DNA of 64,000 nt from Microbacterium sp. zg-B96 (lineage in GTDB: Bacteria > Actinomycetota > Actinomycetes > Actinomycetales > Microbacteriaceae): positions 2,852,001-2,916,000 of the forward strand of contig NZ_CP126738.1 of the NCBI RefSeq assembly GCF_030246865.1. Direction: 5' to 3'. The position numbers were made by a program, and so were the translations under genes. Of this stretch, positions 8,552 to 16,004 are shown piece after piece (the first letter of the stretch is position 1; each line of letters opens with the position of its first letter). The notes under the pieces are model-generated. The model was not told the origin of the DNA. It made no database searches and was given only the letters and a program-made list of their open reading frames with translations.

Positions 8552-9511
8552 ATGACCGAGGATGTCCGCACGACGTGGTTGCTCGATTCCGATCCGGCGC
8601 TGCGCTGGCAGGTGGAGCGCGACGTGATTCACGACCCGCCCGAGGTGTGGCAGGCCACCCGCGCCCGGGTCCCCCGCGAGGGGTTCGGCGCGCGGCTGCT
8701 GGCGCTGCAGGATCCGGATGGGCAGTGGGCGGGTGGATCCTTCTTCCCGCACGATGCCACCGAGGACGAAGACGGGCAGCCGTGGACGGCGACCACCTGG
8801 TCCCTCAACGCGCTGCGGGAGTGGGGTGTGGATGCCGCAGCTCTCGGTGATACGGCAGCGCGCCTCGACGCGAACTGCCGGTGGGATTACGACGACCTGC
8901 CGTATTGGGGTGGCGAGGTGGACTGCTGCATCAACGCGTACACACTGTCCAACGGCGCGTGGCTGGGAGCCGACGTCCGCGGCGTCGGCCAGTGGTTCCT
9001 CGATCATCAGCTCGCCGACGGCGGCTGGAACTGCGAGTGGATCGAGGGGTCGACCAGATCGTCGTTCCACTCGACACTGAACACGCTCAAGGGGCTGCTC
9101 TGGTACGAACGCGTCGTCGGCGGCGACGACGAACTGCGCGCGGCGCGGCATGTCGGGCAGGAGTATCTGCTCGAGCGGCGGCTGCTGCGACGGCTGTCGG
9201 ACGGGGAGCCGGTTGCGCCGTGGGCGACGAAGCTCACCTATCCGTTCCGGTGGCGATTCAACGCCCTCAACGCGCTGGACCACTTCCGCGAGGCCGCGCG
9301 GTTCGACGAGGTACCGCCGGACCCGAGGCTGGCCGATGCGGTCGAGGTGGTGCGGGCGGCGCGGCGGGCGGACGGCACGTGGTTGCAAGAGGGGCGGGAG
9401 CCCGGCCGGGTGTGGTTCCACGTGGATGTGGAGCCCGGCGAGCCGTCGAAGTGGCTGACGCTCATCGGCACGCGGGTGCTCGACTGGTGGGACGCCGCCG
9501 CGCCGCGCTGA
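8552..9511 (+). CDS. Squalene-cyclase/prenyltransferase-like alpha-toroid protein
   Basis: A 319-residue soluble protein with repeats resembling the QW motifs of terpene cyclases: LQDPDGQWAGGSFFP near residue 50, HQLADGGWNCEW near 155 and RAARRADGTWLQEG near 275. Between them lie helix pairs expected of an alpha/alpha toroid. It is half the length of a true squalene-hopene cyclase and lacks the DxDD catalytic motif, so cyclase activity is unlikely. Homologues are widespread uncharacterised actinobacterial proteins. A -10-like TAGCGT ends seven bases before the ATG with no Shine-Dalgarno, so the message is probably leaderless. Confidence 0.6.
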   Translation: MTEDVRTTWLLDSDPALRWQVERDVIHDPPEVWQATRARVPREGFGARLLALQDPDGQWAGGSFFPHDATEDEDGQPWTATTWSLNALREWGVDAAALGDTAARLDANCRWDYDDLPYWGGEVDCCINAYTLSNGAWLGADVRGVGQWFLDHQLADGGWNCEWIEGSTRSSFHSTLNTLKGLLWYERVVGGDDELRAARHVGQEYLLERRLLRRLSDGEPVAPWATKLTYPFRWRFNALNALDHFREAARFDEVPPDPRLADAVEVVRAARRADGTWLQEGREPGRVWFHVDVEPGEPSKWLTLIGTRVLDWWDAAAPR

Positions 9512-9577
9512 GCGCGCGGGCGCGGGCGCGGGCTACCGGGCGCGGGGCGCTTCCTCCCCAGGCGGGGATGTGGTGAG

Positions 9578-9586
9578 TTATCCACA
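9578..9586 (+). promoter_or_regulatory. DnaA-box-like nonamer
   Basis: TTATCCACA, identical to the strict DnaA box consensus, lies 63 bases before the HNH gene. It is a single box with no cluster around it and no dnaA/dnaN nearby, so it is not an origin. It could be a chance match, a DnaA-controlled promoter element or a DnaA titration site. Confidence 0.4.
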
Positions 9587-9648
9587 ACCCCTGGTCAGGC
9601 GTTGTTTCAGCGCCCTTCAATGTCGGAGGGGGTCGGCAGGATTGGGGT

Positions 9649-10995
9649 ATGAACACCTCCCCGACCACCACCGCCGCACGGACGGCCGTGCTGTCGCATG
9701 AGCAGGTGATCTCCGGGCTGGAGGGGGTGCGGCGGCGTCGGGCGGAGGCGGATGCCGACGAGGTGTGGTTCCTCTCACAGGCGGAGGCTGTTGCCCAGGC
9801 GCAGACCGCCCGCATCCCGTCCAGTGAGGGTCGGGAGCGGGAGATGCCGTTGCGATCGATGGCCGCGGAAGTCGGCGCGGTGCTGCGCCGCTCCGATCAC
9901 GGCATGCGCGACCGGATGCACGACGCCACCGTGCTGGTGGACGAGTTCGCTGCCACGTTCACTGCGCTTCGGGAGGATCGCATCGACCGGGTCCACGTCC
10001 GGATCATCCAGGATGCCGGCGCCCGCATCACCGACCCGCAGGTGCGGGCCCGGTTCGAACAGGCGGCGCTCGTCGTGGCGGAGCAGGACACCCCGGGACG
10101 GGCGAAGCCGACGATCCTGATGCTGGCGCAGCGACTCAACCCGGTGCCGCTGGAAGAGCGGCACAAGGAGGCCGCGGCCGGCCGGCGAGTGTGGGTGCGG
10201 GACCTGGACGACGGGATGGCCGAACTCGCGGCGCTGCTGCCGGCGGAGCTGGTCTACGCGATGCGGGACCGGCTGAACCAGCACGCCCGCCAGATCGCGG
10301 ACGCCCACCGCGCCGCAGTCAAAGCCGCAGCGGAGGCCGAAGCCGAAGTGATCGCCGCGGATGTGATCGCGACCGATACGCGCACCATGGACCAGATCCG
10401 CGCCGACGTGCTCACCGACCTGGTCCTCACCGGACACGCCACCGCACCCGCCGCCACCGGGGCGATCCCGGAGGGCACGGCGATCGTCGCGCAGGTCCAG
10501 GTCGTGATCCCCGCCCACACGCTCATCGGCATCGGCGACGAACCCGCCGAGCTCGTCGGATACGGACCGATCACCCCCGACACCGCGCGACGGCTCGCCG
10601 CGACCGCCGACGTGTGGGAACGACTGTTCACCTCACCCACCACGGGCGCGGTGCAGCAGGTGCTCACTTATCGGCCGACCCGGGAGATGCGCAGACACCT
10701 CGACGCCCGCGACGAGCACTGCCGGTTCCTGGGGTGTCGAAGACCGGCCCGCCAGTGCGACCTCGACCACACCCATGACGCCGCGCTGGGTGGGCCGACC
10801 TGCCTCACCAATCTCGCGAACCTGTGCCCGGGTCGACATCACCCGGTCAAGCACGGCACCGCGTGGAGCGTGGTGCAGAAAGCCGACGGCATCCTGGAAT
10901 GGACCAGCCCCACTGGCCGGGTCTACACCGACATCCCCCGACGGGTGCTGGAGTTCATGGCCCTCGCCGCCATCGAAGAACCCGCACCCTTCTGA
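9649..10995 (+). CDS. HNH endonuclease-domain protein with N-terminal DUF222 (13E12 repeat family)
   Basis: A 448-residue protein of the actinobacterial DUF222-HNH family. The long alpha-helical N-terminal part (residues ~10-300) carries the DUF222 signature. The C-terminal part has the zinc/HNH motif: HCRFLGCRRPARQCDLDH near residue 355-375, then GGPTCLTNLANLCPGRHH. The catalytic His and the second-shell Asn and His are present. Such genes occur in many copies per genome and behave like dispersed repetitive coding elements; their biological role is unproven. The gene is followed closely by araD on the same strand but shares no obvious pathway with it. Confidence 0.85.
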   Translation: MNTSPTTTAARTAVLSHEQVISGLEGVRRRRAEADADEVWFLSQAEAVAQAQTARIPSSEGREREMPLRSMAAEVGAVLRRSDHGMRDRMHDATVLVDEFAATFTALREDRIDRVHVRIIQDAGARITDPQVRARFEQAALVVAEQDTPGRAKPTILMLAQRLNPVPLEERHKEAAAGRRVWVRDLDDGMAELAALLPAELVYAMRDRLNQHARQIADAHRAAVKAAAEAEAEVIAADVIATDTRTMDQIRADVLTDLVLTGHATAPAATGAIPEGTAIVAQVQVVIPAHTLIGIGDEPAELVGYGPITPDTARRLAATADVWERLFTSPTTGAVQQVLTYRPTREMRRHLDARDEHCRFLGCRRPARQCDLDHTHDAALGGPTCLTNLANLCPGRHHPVKHGTAWSVVQKADGILEWTSPTGRVYTDIPRRVLEFMALAAIEEPAPF

Positions 10996-11033
10996 TCAGG
11001 CGCCCGGACCGGCAGGCCGACCCCTGTTACCGG

Positions 11034-11039
11034 TACCAT
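11034..11039 (+). promoter_or_regulatory. -10 box for a leaderless araD transcript
   Basis: TACCAT ends six bases before the ATG at 11046 with no ribosome-binding site between. This spacing places transcription start on or next to the A of ATG. No convincing -35 box is seen. Confidence 0.4.
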
Positions 11040-11045
11040 CACCGC

Positions 11046-11771
11046 ATGACACGCACCGTCGTCCCCACCCCGCTGTCCGCCGCCATCGAAGACGCGATCG
11101 CGCGGGTGCGTGCCGAGGTCGCGGCGTTGCACGCCGAGTTGGTGCGGTATGGCCTGGTGGTGTGGACGGGTGGGAATGTGTCGGGGCGGGTGCCGGGGGC
11201 GGATCTGTTCGTGATCAAGCCGTCGGGGGTGTCGTATGACGAGCTGGGTCCGGAGAACATGATCCTGTGCGACCTGGACGGCACCGTGGTGGCGGGCACG
11301 CCGGGCAGTGACCGGTCACCGTCATCGGATACCGCGGCGCATGCGTTCGTGTACCGGAACATGCCGGCGGTGGGTGGGGTGGTGCACACGCATTCGCCGT
11401 ATGCCACGGCGTGGGCCGCGCGCGGTGAGGCGATTCCGTGTGTCATCACCGCGATGGCGGATGAGTTCGGTGGGGAGGTGCCGGTGGGTCCGTTCGCGAT
11501 CATCGGGGACGACTCGATCGGCCGGGGCATCGTGGAGACCCTCACCGGGCACCGGTCGCGGGCGGTGTTGATGCAGGGTCACGGGCCGTTCACGATCGGG
11601 GCGACGGCGCGGGATGCGGTCAAGGCCGCGGTGATGGTGGAAGACGTCGCCCGCACCGTGCATCTGGCCCGGCAGGGTGGGCAACTTTCCCCGATCCCGC
11701 AGGATGCGATCGACCGGCTCTACGACCGGTACCAGAACGTGTACGGCCAGACCACCGACGACCGACGGTAG
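11046..11771 (+). CDS. araD: L-ribulose-5-phosphate 4-epimerase (class II aldolase family)
   Basis: A 241-residue member of the class II aldolase/AraD fold, close to the family's usual length. Zinc ligands are visible in HTHSPYATAWAA (two His) and in GHGPFTIG; the phosphate-binding WTGGNVSGR lies near the N-terminus. AraD converts L-ribulose 5-phosphate to D-xylulose 5-phosphate, linking L-arabinose catabolism to the pentose phosphate pathway. No araA or araB is nearby, so it stands alone here and could serve another sugar acid or ribulose route. Start chosen at the ATG directly after a -10-like TACCAT. Confidence 0.82.
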   Translation: MTRTVVPTPLSAAIEDAIARVRAEVAALHAELVRYGLVVWTGGNVSGRVPGADLFVIKPSGVSYDELGPENMILCDLDGTVVAGTPGSDRSPSSDTAAHAFVYRNMPAVGGVVHTHSPYATAWAARGEAIPCVITAMADEFGGEVPVGPFAIIGDDSIGRGIVETLTGHRSRAVLMQGHGPFTIGATARDAVKAAVMVEDVARTVHLARQGGQLSPIPQDAIDRLYDRYQNVYGQTTDDRR

Positions 11772-11948
11772 CCCCACCTGTTTCGGTGTTGACGGCCAGC
11801 ACTTGGCGTACGACGCTGGAAGCACAGTTCGTCGACTGGACCGCACCCCCGGCGGTGAGTCGAAGTGCTAATCGCCGGGTGGAGCACTGTCAATCCCCTC
11901 TCCAGCGAGGGGAACGCCAGTCACGCTCGGAGTGGAGGCACACCCCCT

Positions 11949-12263
11949 ATGGATCCCGCACCGCATCCGCACAGTTCCAATCCGCCGACCGGCCGGATCC
12001 GCATCGACCCCCTGGGCCGCGGCGCCTGGCGCCTCTCAGACACCACCGTGGAGGATGCCGGCCTCGCGCTCTTCGCCTACGTCGAGTTCACCGCGGACGG
12101 TTTCTACGAGGCGGTCTGGGTTGCCACGCACGCCAAGACCAGCCGGCATTCGACCCTCGAGGACGTCACTCGCATCGCACTGGACATGATGACGGATCAG
12201 GTCGAATCGCGGCGGACCAAACCCATCCCGATCGCCCACCGCACGCCGTTCACCACGAACTGA
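11949..12263 (+). CDS. Small hypothetical protein
   Basis: A 104-residue protein I cannot assign. It begins with a Pro/His-rich flexible tail. Residues ~15-85 then look like a small alpha/beta domain (GRIRIDPLGRGAWRLSD ... LFAYVEFTADGFYEAVWV). It ends in a helix and a polar tail. No signal peptide or membrane segment. A purine-rich GGAGTGGAGG lies about ten bases before the ATG at 11949. It has the same orientation as the following DUF7882 gene, and similar small genes accompany DUF7882 genes elsewhere in the window. Confidence 0.6.
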   Translation: MDPAPHPHSSNPPTGRIRIDPLGRGAWRLSDTTVEDAGLALFAYVEFTADGFYEAVWVATHAKTSRHSTLEDVTRIALDMMTDQVESRRTKPIPIAHRTPFTTN

Positions 12264-12297
12264 CCTGCCGCCACGTGTGAGGCAGCCTCACCAGATC

Positions 12298-12322
12298 GGT
12301 TACCCGCGCCCGACGGGTAACC
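12298..12322 (+). promoter_or_regulatory. Inverted repeat overlapping the -10 region of the first DUF7882 gene
   Basis: GGTTACCCG and CGGGTAACC (9 bp arms, 7-base spacer) flank a centre just upstream of the GTG start at 12330. The right arm overlaps TAACCT (12318-12323), a -10-like hexamer six bases from the start. This could be a repressor operator or a hairpin that ends upstream transcription; the absence of a T-run favours an operator. Confidence 0.4.
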
Positions 12323-12329
12323 TTCAAAC

Positions 12330-12650
12330 GTGGGCAAACTCGTTTATGGCAATGGCAGCAGATCCTTCGAGATCGAGGATCGCACTCTTGCGCACCTGCG
12401 GGTCGTCTTCATGAACAAGCTGCGCCGCGGGGAGTCGTTCATGTTCCACCACACCGAGCCGCACCTGACCTGCAGCGTTTGGATGGACCCGTCGGTGCCG
12501 TTCATCCTCCAATTCCACGGCAGCCGCCAGCCGACGGTGAACCGGGACTGGGTCGAAGCACTCATGCAGGAGGCGAGCAGCGCGAACGGCCTGCGGGTGG
12601 TCCCCGAGCCGGCGCCAGGCACCGCGCTCCTCGCCGACGCTGTCGGCTGA
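12330..12650 (+). CDS. DUF7882-type small protein, paralogue 1
   Basis: A 106-residue protein with the motif IEDRTLAHLRVVFMNKLRRG near residues 14-34 followed by ESFMFHH. This is the hallmark of a short family found in Microbacteriaceae and often mislabelled as ATP-dependent DNA ligase. Nothing ligase-like is visible: there is no KxDG motif and it is far too short. Paralogues in this window lie at 17692, 41332 (-) and 42205 (-). This copy and 41332 share a second half with GSR...W...AL and VVPEPAP, forming one subfamily. The start is GTG directly after a -10-like TAACCT, so it is probably leaderless. Function unknown. Confidence 0.7.
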   Translation: MGKLVYGNGSRSFEIEDRTLAHLRVVFMNKLRRGESFMFHHTEPHLTCSVWMDPSVPFILQFHGSRQPTVNRDWVEALMQEASSANGLRVVPEPAPGTALLADAVG

Positions 12651-12730
12651 TCAGGCACGACCAATAGTCCAGCCGCAACCAGTTGTAAAGCCCGAGGCGA
12701 GAACCGGCCGCGGTGCCTAGCGTGTGAACC

Positions 12731-12925
12731 ATGGCTGCAGATGACATGACCGACGAGGAGAAGCGCCGCGACCAGCTGCTGGCCGCGCCAGACGCCGTGG
12801 AGTCCGACGCCGACCCGCGCATCGACGTCACTCACCGGGACGGCGTCACCAGGATCGACATCCGTGACGACGCGCCGGTGCGCCCCGGCGGGCCGGTGCT
12901 GGACGAGATCCCCGACGAGGAATGA
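12731..12925 (+). CDS. Small acidic hypothetical protein
   Basis: A 64-residue, strongly acidic protein (many Asp/Glu, few aromatics). It contains [18 protein letters not shown] near the N-terminus and the repeated pattern [17 protein letters not shown]. It has no cysteine, membrane segment or signal peptide, and is probably cytosolic and partly disordered. A -10-like TAGCGT (12718-12723) ends seven bases before the ATG and no ribosome site is present, so a leaderless message is likely. Its TGA overlaps an ATG that opens the long frame running into the cold-shock gene. Function unknown. Confidence 0.55.
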   Translation: MAADDMTDEEKRRDQLLAAPDAVESDADPRIDVTHRDGVTRIDIRDDAPVRPGGPVLDEIPDEE

Positions 12926-12940
12926 GCGGCCGCATTATCG

Positions 12941-12969
12941 TGCTACAGTTGATAGTCCCCGGTTCGGGG
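12941..12969 (+). promoter_or_regulatory. Extended -10 promoter and short hairpin starting the long leader of the cold-shock gene
   Basis: TGCTACAGT (12941-12949) is an extended -10 element. It is followed by a small hairpin (CCCCG, loop GTT, CGGGG; 12957-12969) at the expected 5' end of the transcript. A start here would give the cold-shock mRNA a leader of roughly 475 bases. Long structured leaders are known regulators of cspA-type genes, so this fits the family, but the promoter is inferred. Confidence 0.4.
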
Positions 12970-13143
12970 AAGATCCATCGCGTCGACACACTCCAGTGCC
13001 GGAGAGCACTACCGATCGGATCCGCCGCATCTGCGGCCCATCGACACGTGCTCCCGCCCGCCTCACTGGCGCGCGACGCCGCTTATGAAAGTTTCTCTAC
13101 CTTGTCTTCTGTTTCCTGCTGCGACACCGTCGCGCAGCGCCCG

Positions 13144-13434
13144 CTCGATTGGCGCCAAGCTGATCCCGATGTGTACGTCGCCACCGTAAATGGCGAGTAC
13201 GCTGGGTTTACCGCACGTGCTGAATCGGGCTTCACCGCCCACGGCCCGCTCGGTCAAGCACTCGGCTTGCACATCACGCTCGAGAGCGCACAGCGCGTCG
13301 TCACGGATCTCCGCGACGACGTCAACAACACAAAAACTTCCGCGGCACACCCGCGGCTCACCCGTCCGCGCCGCATTCGTCGGCTCGGCACCATCGGTCG
13401 CACTAGCGGCCCGAAAAGTAGAAGGAAAGACACG
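13144..13434 (+). other. Open reading frame in frame with and upstream of cspA; possible small domain
   Basis: The frame ahead of the cold-shock start stays open back to 12922. Codons from about 13144 spell a protein-like segment ([20 protein letters not shown], then a Gly/Ala-rich turn and [11 protein letters not shown]). This resembles the 75-residue protein at 17297-17524: both read P-x3-VA-x3-G-x-Y-x-G ... G ... L-x2-A-x2-V. I see no convincing start: an ATG at 12922 overlaps the previous gene, and a TTG lies at 13102. Codons here are less G/C-biased than in neighbouring genes. It may be a decayed or leader-encoded domain, or a real N-terminal extension of CspA. Confidence 0.4.
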
Positions 13435-13638
13435 ATGGCCACTGGCACCGTGAAATGGTTCAACTCCGAGAAGGGCTACGGCTTCATCGCACCTGACGAT
13501 GGGTCCGCCGACCTGTTCGCGCACTACAGCGCGATCGCCGGCAACGGCTTCAAGGAACTGCGCGAGACGCAGAAGGTGGAATACGACGCCGAGCAGGGCC
13601 CCAAGGGCATGCAGGCTGCGAACATCCGCGCACTCTGA
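13435..13638 (+). CDS. cspA: Cold-shock protein (CspA family)
   Basis: A 67-residue single cold-shock domain with both RNA-binding motifs: KGYGFI (RNP1) and DLFAHYSAI (RNP2-like VFVH variant). It opens with the canonical [10 protein letters not shown]. Length and sequence are typical. CspA-type proteins bind single-stranded RNA and act as RNA chaperones that keep messages translatable in the cold. The ATG at 13435 follows a strong purine-rich site (AGAAGGAAAG). A perfect terminator follows the stop, and the next gene is a membrane-lipid desaturase, another cold-response function. Confidence 0.93.
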   Translation: MATGTVKWFNSEKGYGFIAPDDGSADLFAHYSAIAGNGFKELRETQKVEYDAEQGPKGMQAANIRAL

Positions 13639-13646
13639 GTTTCCCC

Positions 13647-13678
13647 AAAGGCCGGCACGCTTAGGCGTGCCGGCCTTT
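13647..13678 (+). terminator. Rho-independent-type terminator after cspA
   Basis: A perfect 14-bp stem (AAAGGCCGGCACGC / GCGTGCCGGCCTTT) with a four-base TTAG loop begins eight bases after the cspA stop. The A-rich and T-rich ends of the stem would let it work in both directions. Confidence 0.85.
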
Positions 13679-13772
13679 GTCGTTCATTCCGAAGTCGACG
13701 GTGCATTCCCTCCCGCGTATAGACTCCCGCGTAATGTAGGCCTCTAAGCGATCGGCAGCCGCCGTTGGCTCA

Positions 13773-14918
13773 ATGACGGCCCACCCGGTCCCCGATCGAA
13801 GAGGTGCAGCTATTTCCGCCACCACAATCGAGTCCACCCTCGGTCCGATCCGCCAGACGTACGCAGGCACCAAGGACTTCCCGCCCATCACCCGGGCCTA
13901 CACGGATGTGTCCCGCCTGGTGAAGGAACGCGGTCTGCTCGAGCGGACCCGGGGTTTCTACGCCCTCGTGGGGGCGGCCATCCTGGTCGGCTTCGCCGCC
14001 TGCATCACGGGATTCTTCCTCCTCGGCGACAGCTGGTTCCAGCTCTTCATCGCGGCTGCCCTCGGCATCCTCTTCACGCAGGTGGCATTCCTTTCGCACG
14101 AAGGTGCGCACCGGCAGATCCTCGCATCGGGGCGCGCGAACGACCGCCTCTCCCGGCTCCTCGGCAACGGCGTCGTCGGCATGAGCTACTCCTGGTGGGA
14201 CACGAAGCACAGTCGCCACCACGCCAACCCCAACCGGGTCGGCAAGGACCCCGACATCGAGATCGACACGATCTCCTTCCTCGATGAGGACGCCGCCTCC
14301 GCGCGCGGCATCCGACGCCTGATCACCAAGCGCCAGGGATGGCTGTTCTTCCCGTTGCTGATGTTCGAAGGCCTGAACCTGCACTTCCTTGCCTTCCGCC
14401 ACGTGTTCGGCCGTCAGCCCGTCAAGGATCGCTGGTTCGAGATCACGCTGCTGCTGGTGCGTCACGCCGTCGTCTACACGCCGCTGTTCATCTTCCTGCC
14501 GGTCGGCATGGCACTGGCCTTCATGGGCGTTCAGCTGGCCGTCTTCGGCGTCTACATGGGTGCCTCATTCGCCCCGAACCACAAGGGCATGCCGGTCATC
14601 GACAAGGACGCGAAGCTGGACTTCTTCACCAAGCAGGTGCGCACCTCCCGCAACATCCGCGGTGGCTGGTGGGCGACCTGGCTCATGGGCGGTCTGAACT
14701 ACCAGATCGAGCACCACCTGTTCCCCAACATGCCCCGACCGCACCTCGCCCAAGCCCGCAAGATCGTCATCGAGGCCTGCAAGACGCTCGACGTCCCGTA
14801 CACCGAGACCAGCCTGCTGCGCTCGTACGCGATCGTCATCGACTACCTCAACCGTGTCGGCCTCGCCGCGCGTGACCCGTTCGACTGCCCAATGGCTTCC
14901 ACCTACCGTCGGGTGTGA
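13773..14918 (+). CDS. Acyl-lipid/acyl-CoA fatty acid desaturase
   Basis: A 381-residue membrane desaturase with the three diiron histidine boxes: HEGAH near residue 109, HSRHH near 149 and QIEHHLF near 314. Two pairs of hydrophobic helices lie at about residues 65-105 and 225-265. The enzyme introduces a double bond into acyl chains using O2 and electrons from a ferredoxin or similar donor, raising membrane fluidity. The ATG at 13773 lacks a ribosome site. A good one (GAAGAGG, 13798-13804) instead points at an in-frame ATT at 13812, which would give a protein beginning near SATTIESTLG. Located next to cspA, consistent with cold adaptation. Confidence 0.9.
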   Translation: MTAHPVPDRRGAAISATTIESTLGPIRQTYAGTKDFPPITRAYTDVSRLVKERGLLERTRGFYALVGAAILVGFAACITGFFLLGDSWFQLFIAAALGILFTQVAFLSHEGAHRQILASGRANDRLSRLLGNGVVGMSYSWWDTKHSRHHANPNRVGKDPDIEIDTISFLDEDAASARGIRRLITKRQGWLFFPLLMFEGLNLHFLAFRHVFGRQPVKDRWFEITLLLVRHAVVYTPLFIFLPVGMALAFMGVQLAVFGVYMGASFAPNHKGMPVIDKDAKLDFFTKQVRTSRNIRGGWWATWLMGGLNYQIEHHLFPNMPRPHLAQARKIVIEACKTLDVPYTETSLLRSYAIVIDYLNRVGLAARDPFDCPMASTYRRV

Positions 14919-14934
14919 CCCGAGCGGCTTGACC

Positions 14935-14966
14935 GCGGCACCCCCTTGTTCGCAAGGGGGTGCCGC
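14935..14966 (+). terminator. Terminator after the desaturase gene
   Basis: A perfect 14-bp stem, GCGGCACCCCCTTG / CAAGGGGGTGCCGC, closes a TTCG tetraloop 17 bases after the stop. The tract after it is only weakly T-rich (GTTCGTTC), usual for this GC content. Confidence 0.8.
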
Positions 14967-14996
14967 GTTCGTTCGTGCCGGGCGTAGCTTCGCGGC

Positions 14997-16004
14997 ATGA
15001 GCGACGTCACCATCTTCGCCCCCTCGCCCATCCTCACTGTCACGGTTGAGGATCACCCCACCGGCAGCGAGATCCACGTGCACGCCGGCGGGCAGGGCGT
15101 GTGGCAGGCGCGCATGCTCCTGCGGCTGGGGGCGAGCGTGACGATGTGCTGCGCGCTCACCGGCGAGACCGGCCGCGCAATGCGGCACCTGCTGCAAGAC
15201 GAGGGCATCACTGTCGTCGCCGTGCTGCGCGAGGGGCGCGGCTCCGCGTACGTACACGACCGCCGCGGCGGTCAGCGCGTGGTGATCACCGCCGAGGAGG
15301 GTGATCCGATCGGGCGCCACGAACTCGACGAGCTCTACGGCGCCACGCTCGCGGCAGGCCTGGCGTCGAAGCTGGTGATCCTCAGCGGACCGGCCGGCGA
15401 CAGCGCGCTGCCTCCCGACACCTACCGGCGCCTGGCCTCCGACCTGCGCGCGGGCGGCTCGGCGGTGCTGATCGACCTTGCCGGGAAGCGTCTGGACGCC
15501 GCCGTGACGGGCGGTGTGGACGTCCTGAAGGTGAGCGACGAGGAATTGCTCGCCGACGGGCTCATCAGTGACCGCTCGGTGTCGTCGGTGCGGGCGGCGA
15601 TGCGGGGGCTCCACGAACGGGGGGCACGGACGGTCATCGTCTCGCGCGCGGCCGAGCCGCTGCTGCTGCTCGACGAACGCGGCGTCGTCGAGGTGAGCAC
15701 GCCGCACCTGCAGGTCGCGGACACGCGCGGTGCCGGCGACTCGCTCACGGCCGGGGTGGCTGCCGGCATGGCCGCCGGCGAGACCGCGCGCCAGGCGATC
15801 ACGCTGGGTGCCGCCGCGGGCGCGCTCAACGTCACACGTCATGGCCTCGGCACGGGCGACGCACGCGCCATCGCGACGATCCGTCCGTCCGTCAGGGTGC
15901 GCGACGCCACCTACAGCGACGAGGCGCTTCCGGAGCAACCGGTGACGGGAAGGGTCAGCCCCATCGGGTTGGCCGCCCTCGCCGAGCCCGAGGAGCGGCC
16001 GTGA
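14997..16004 (+). CDS. PfkB-family sugar kinase
   Basis: A 335-residue ribokinase/1-phosphofructokinase-type kinase. The C-terminal ATP/anion-hole motif DTRGAGDSLTAG (residues ~241-252) holds the catalytic Asp. The N-terminal substrate motif reads HAGGQGVWQAR instead of the usual GGKGxNxA, so the sugar substrate may differ from fructose phosphates. A -10-like TAGCTT ends six bases before the ATG, suggesting a leaderless message. The last bases overlap the GTG of surE (GTGA), so kinase and phosphatase are translationally coupled. Which phosphosugar links them is not clear. Confidence 0.78.
   Translation: MSDVTIFAPSPILTVTVEDHPTGSEIHVHAGGQGVWQARMLLRLGASVTMCCALTGETGRAMRHLLQDEGITVVAVLREGRGSAYVHDRRGGQRVVITAEEGDPIGRHELDELYGATLAAGLASKLVILSGPAGDSALPPDTYRRLASDLRAGGSAVLIDLAGKRLDAAVTGGVDVLKVSDEELLADGLISDRSVSSVRAAMRGLHERGARTVIVSRAAEPLLLLDERGVVEVSTPHLQVADTRGAGDSLTAGVAAGMAAGETARQAITLGAAAGALNVTRHGLGTGDARAIATIRPSVRVRDATYSDEALPEQPVTGRVSPIGLAALAEPEERP

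Noticed and set aside
9578..9586. Replication origin at the DnaA-box match
   Set aside because: It is a single box without an AT-rich unwinding region or dnaA, dnaN or other origin genes nearby.
9649..10995. Mobile element around the HNH/DUF222 gene
   Set aside because: There are no terminal repeats, target duplications, integrase or intron structure. Only the family's multicopy habit suggests mobility.
12330..12650. ATP-dependent DNA ligase, a label often given to this small family
   Set aside because: The protein has 106 residues and no KxDG nucleotidyl-transfer motif. None of the four paralogues shows ligase features.
13770..14465. 231-codon frame antisense to the desaturase
   Set aside because: The plus strand holds three intact histidine boxes. 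The antisense product is rich in Asp/Glu/Arg without structure.
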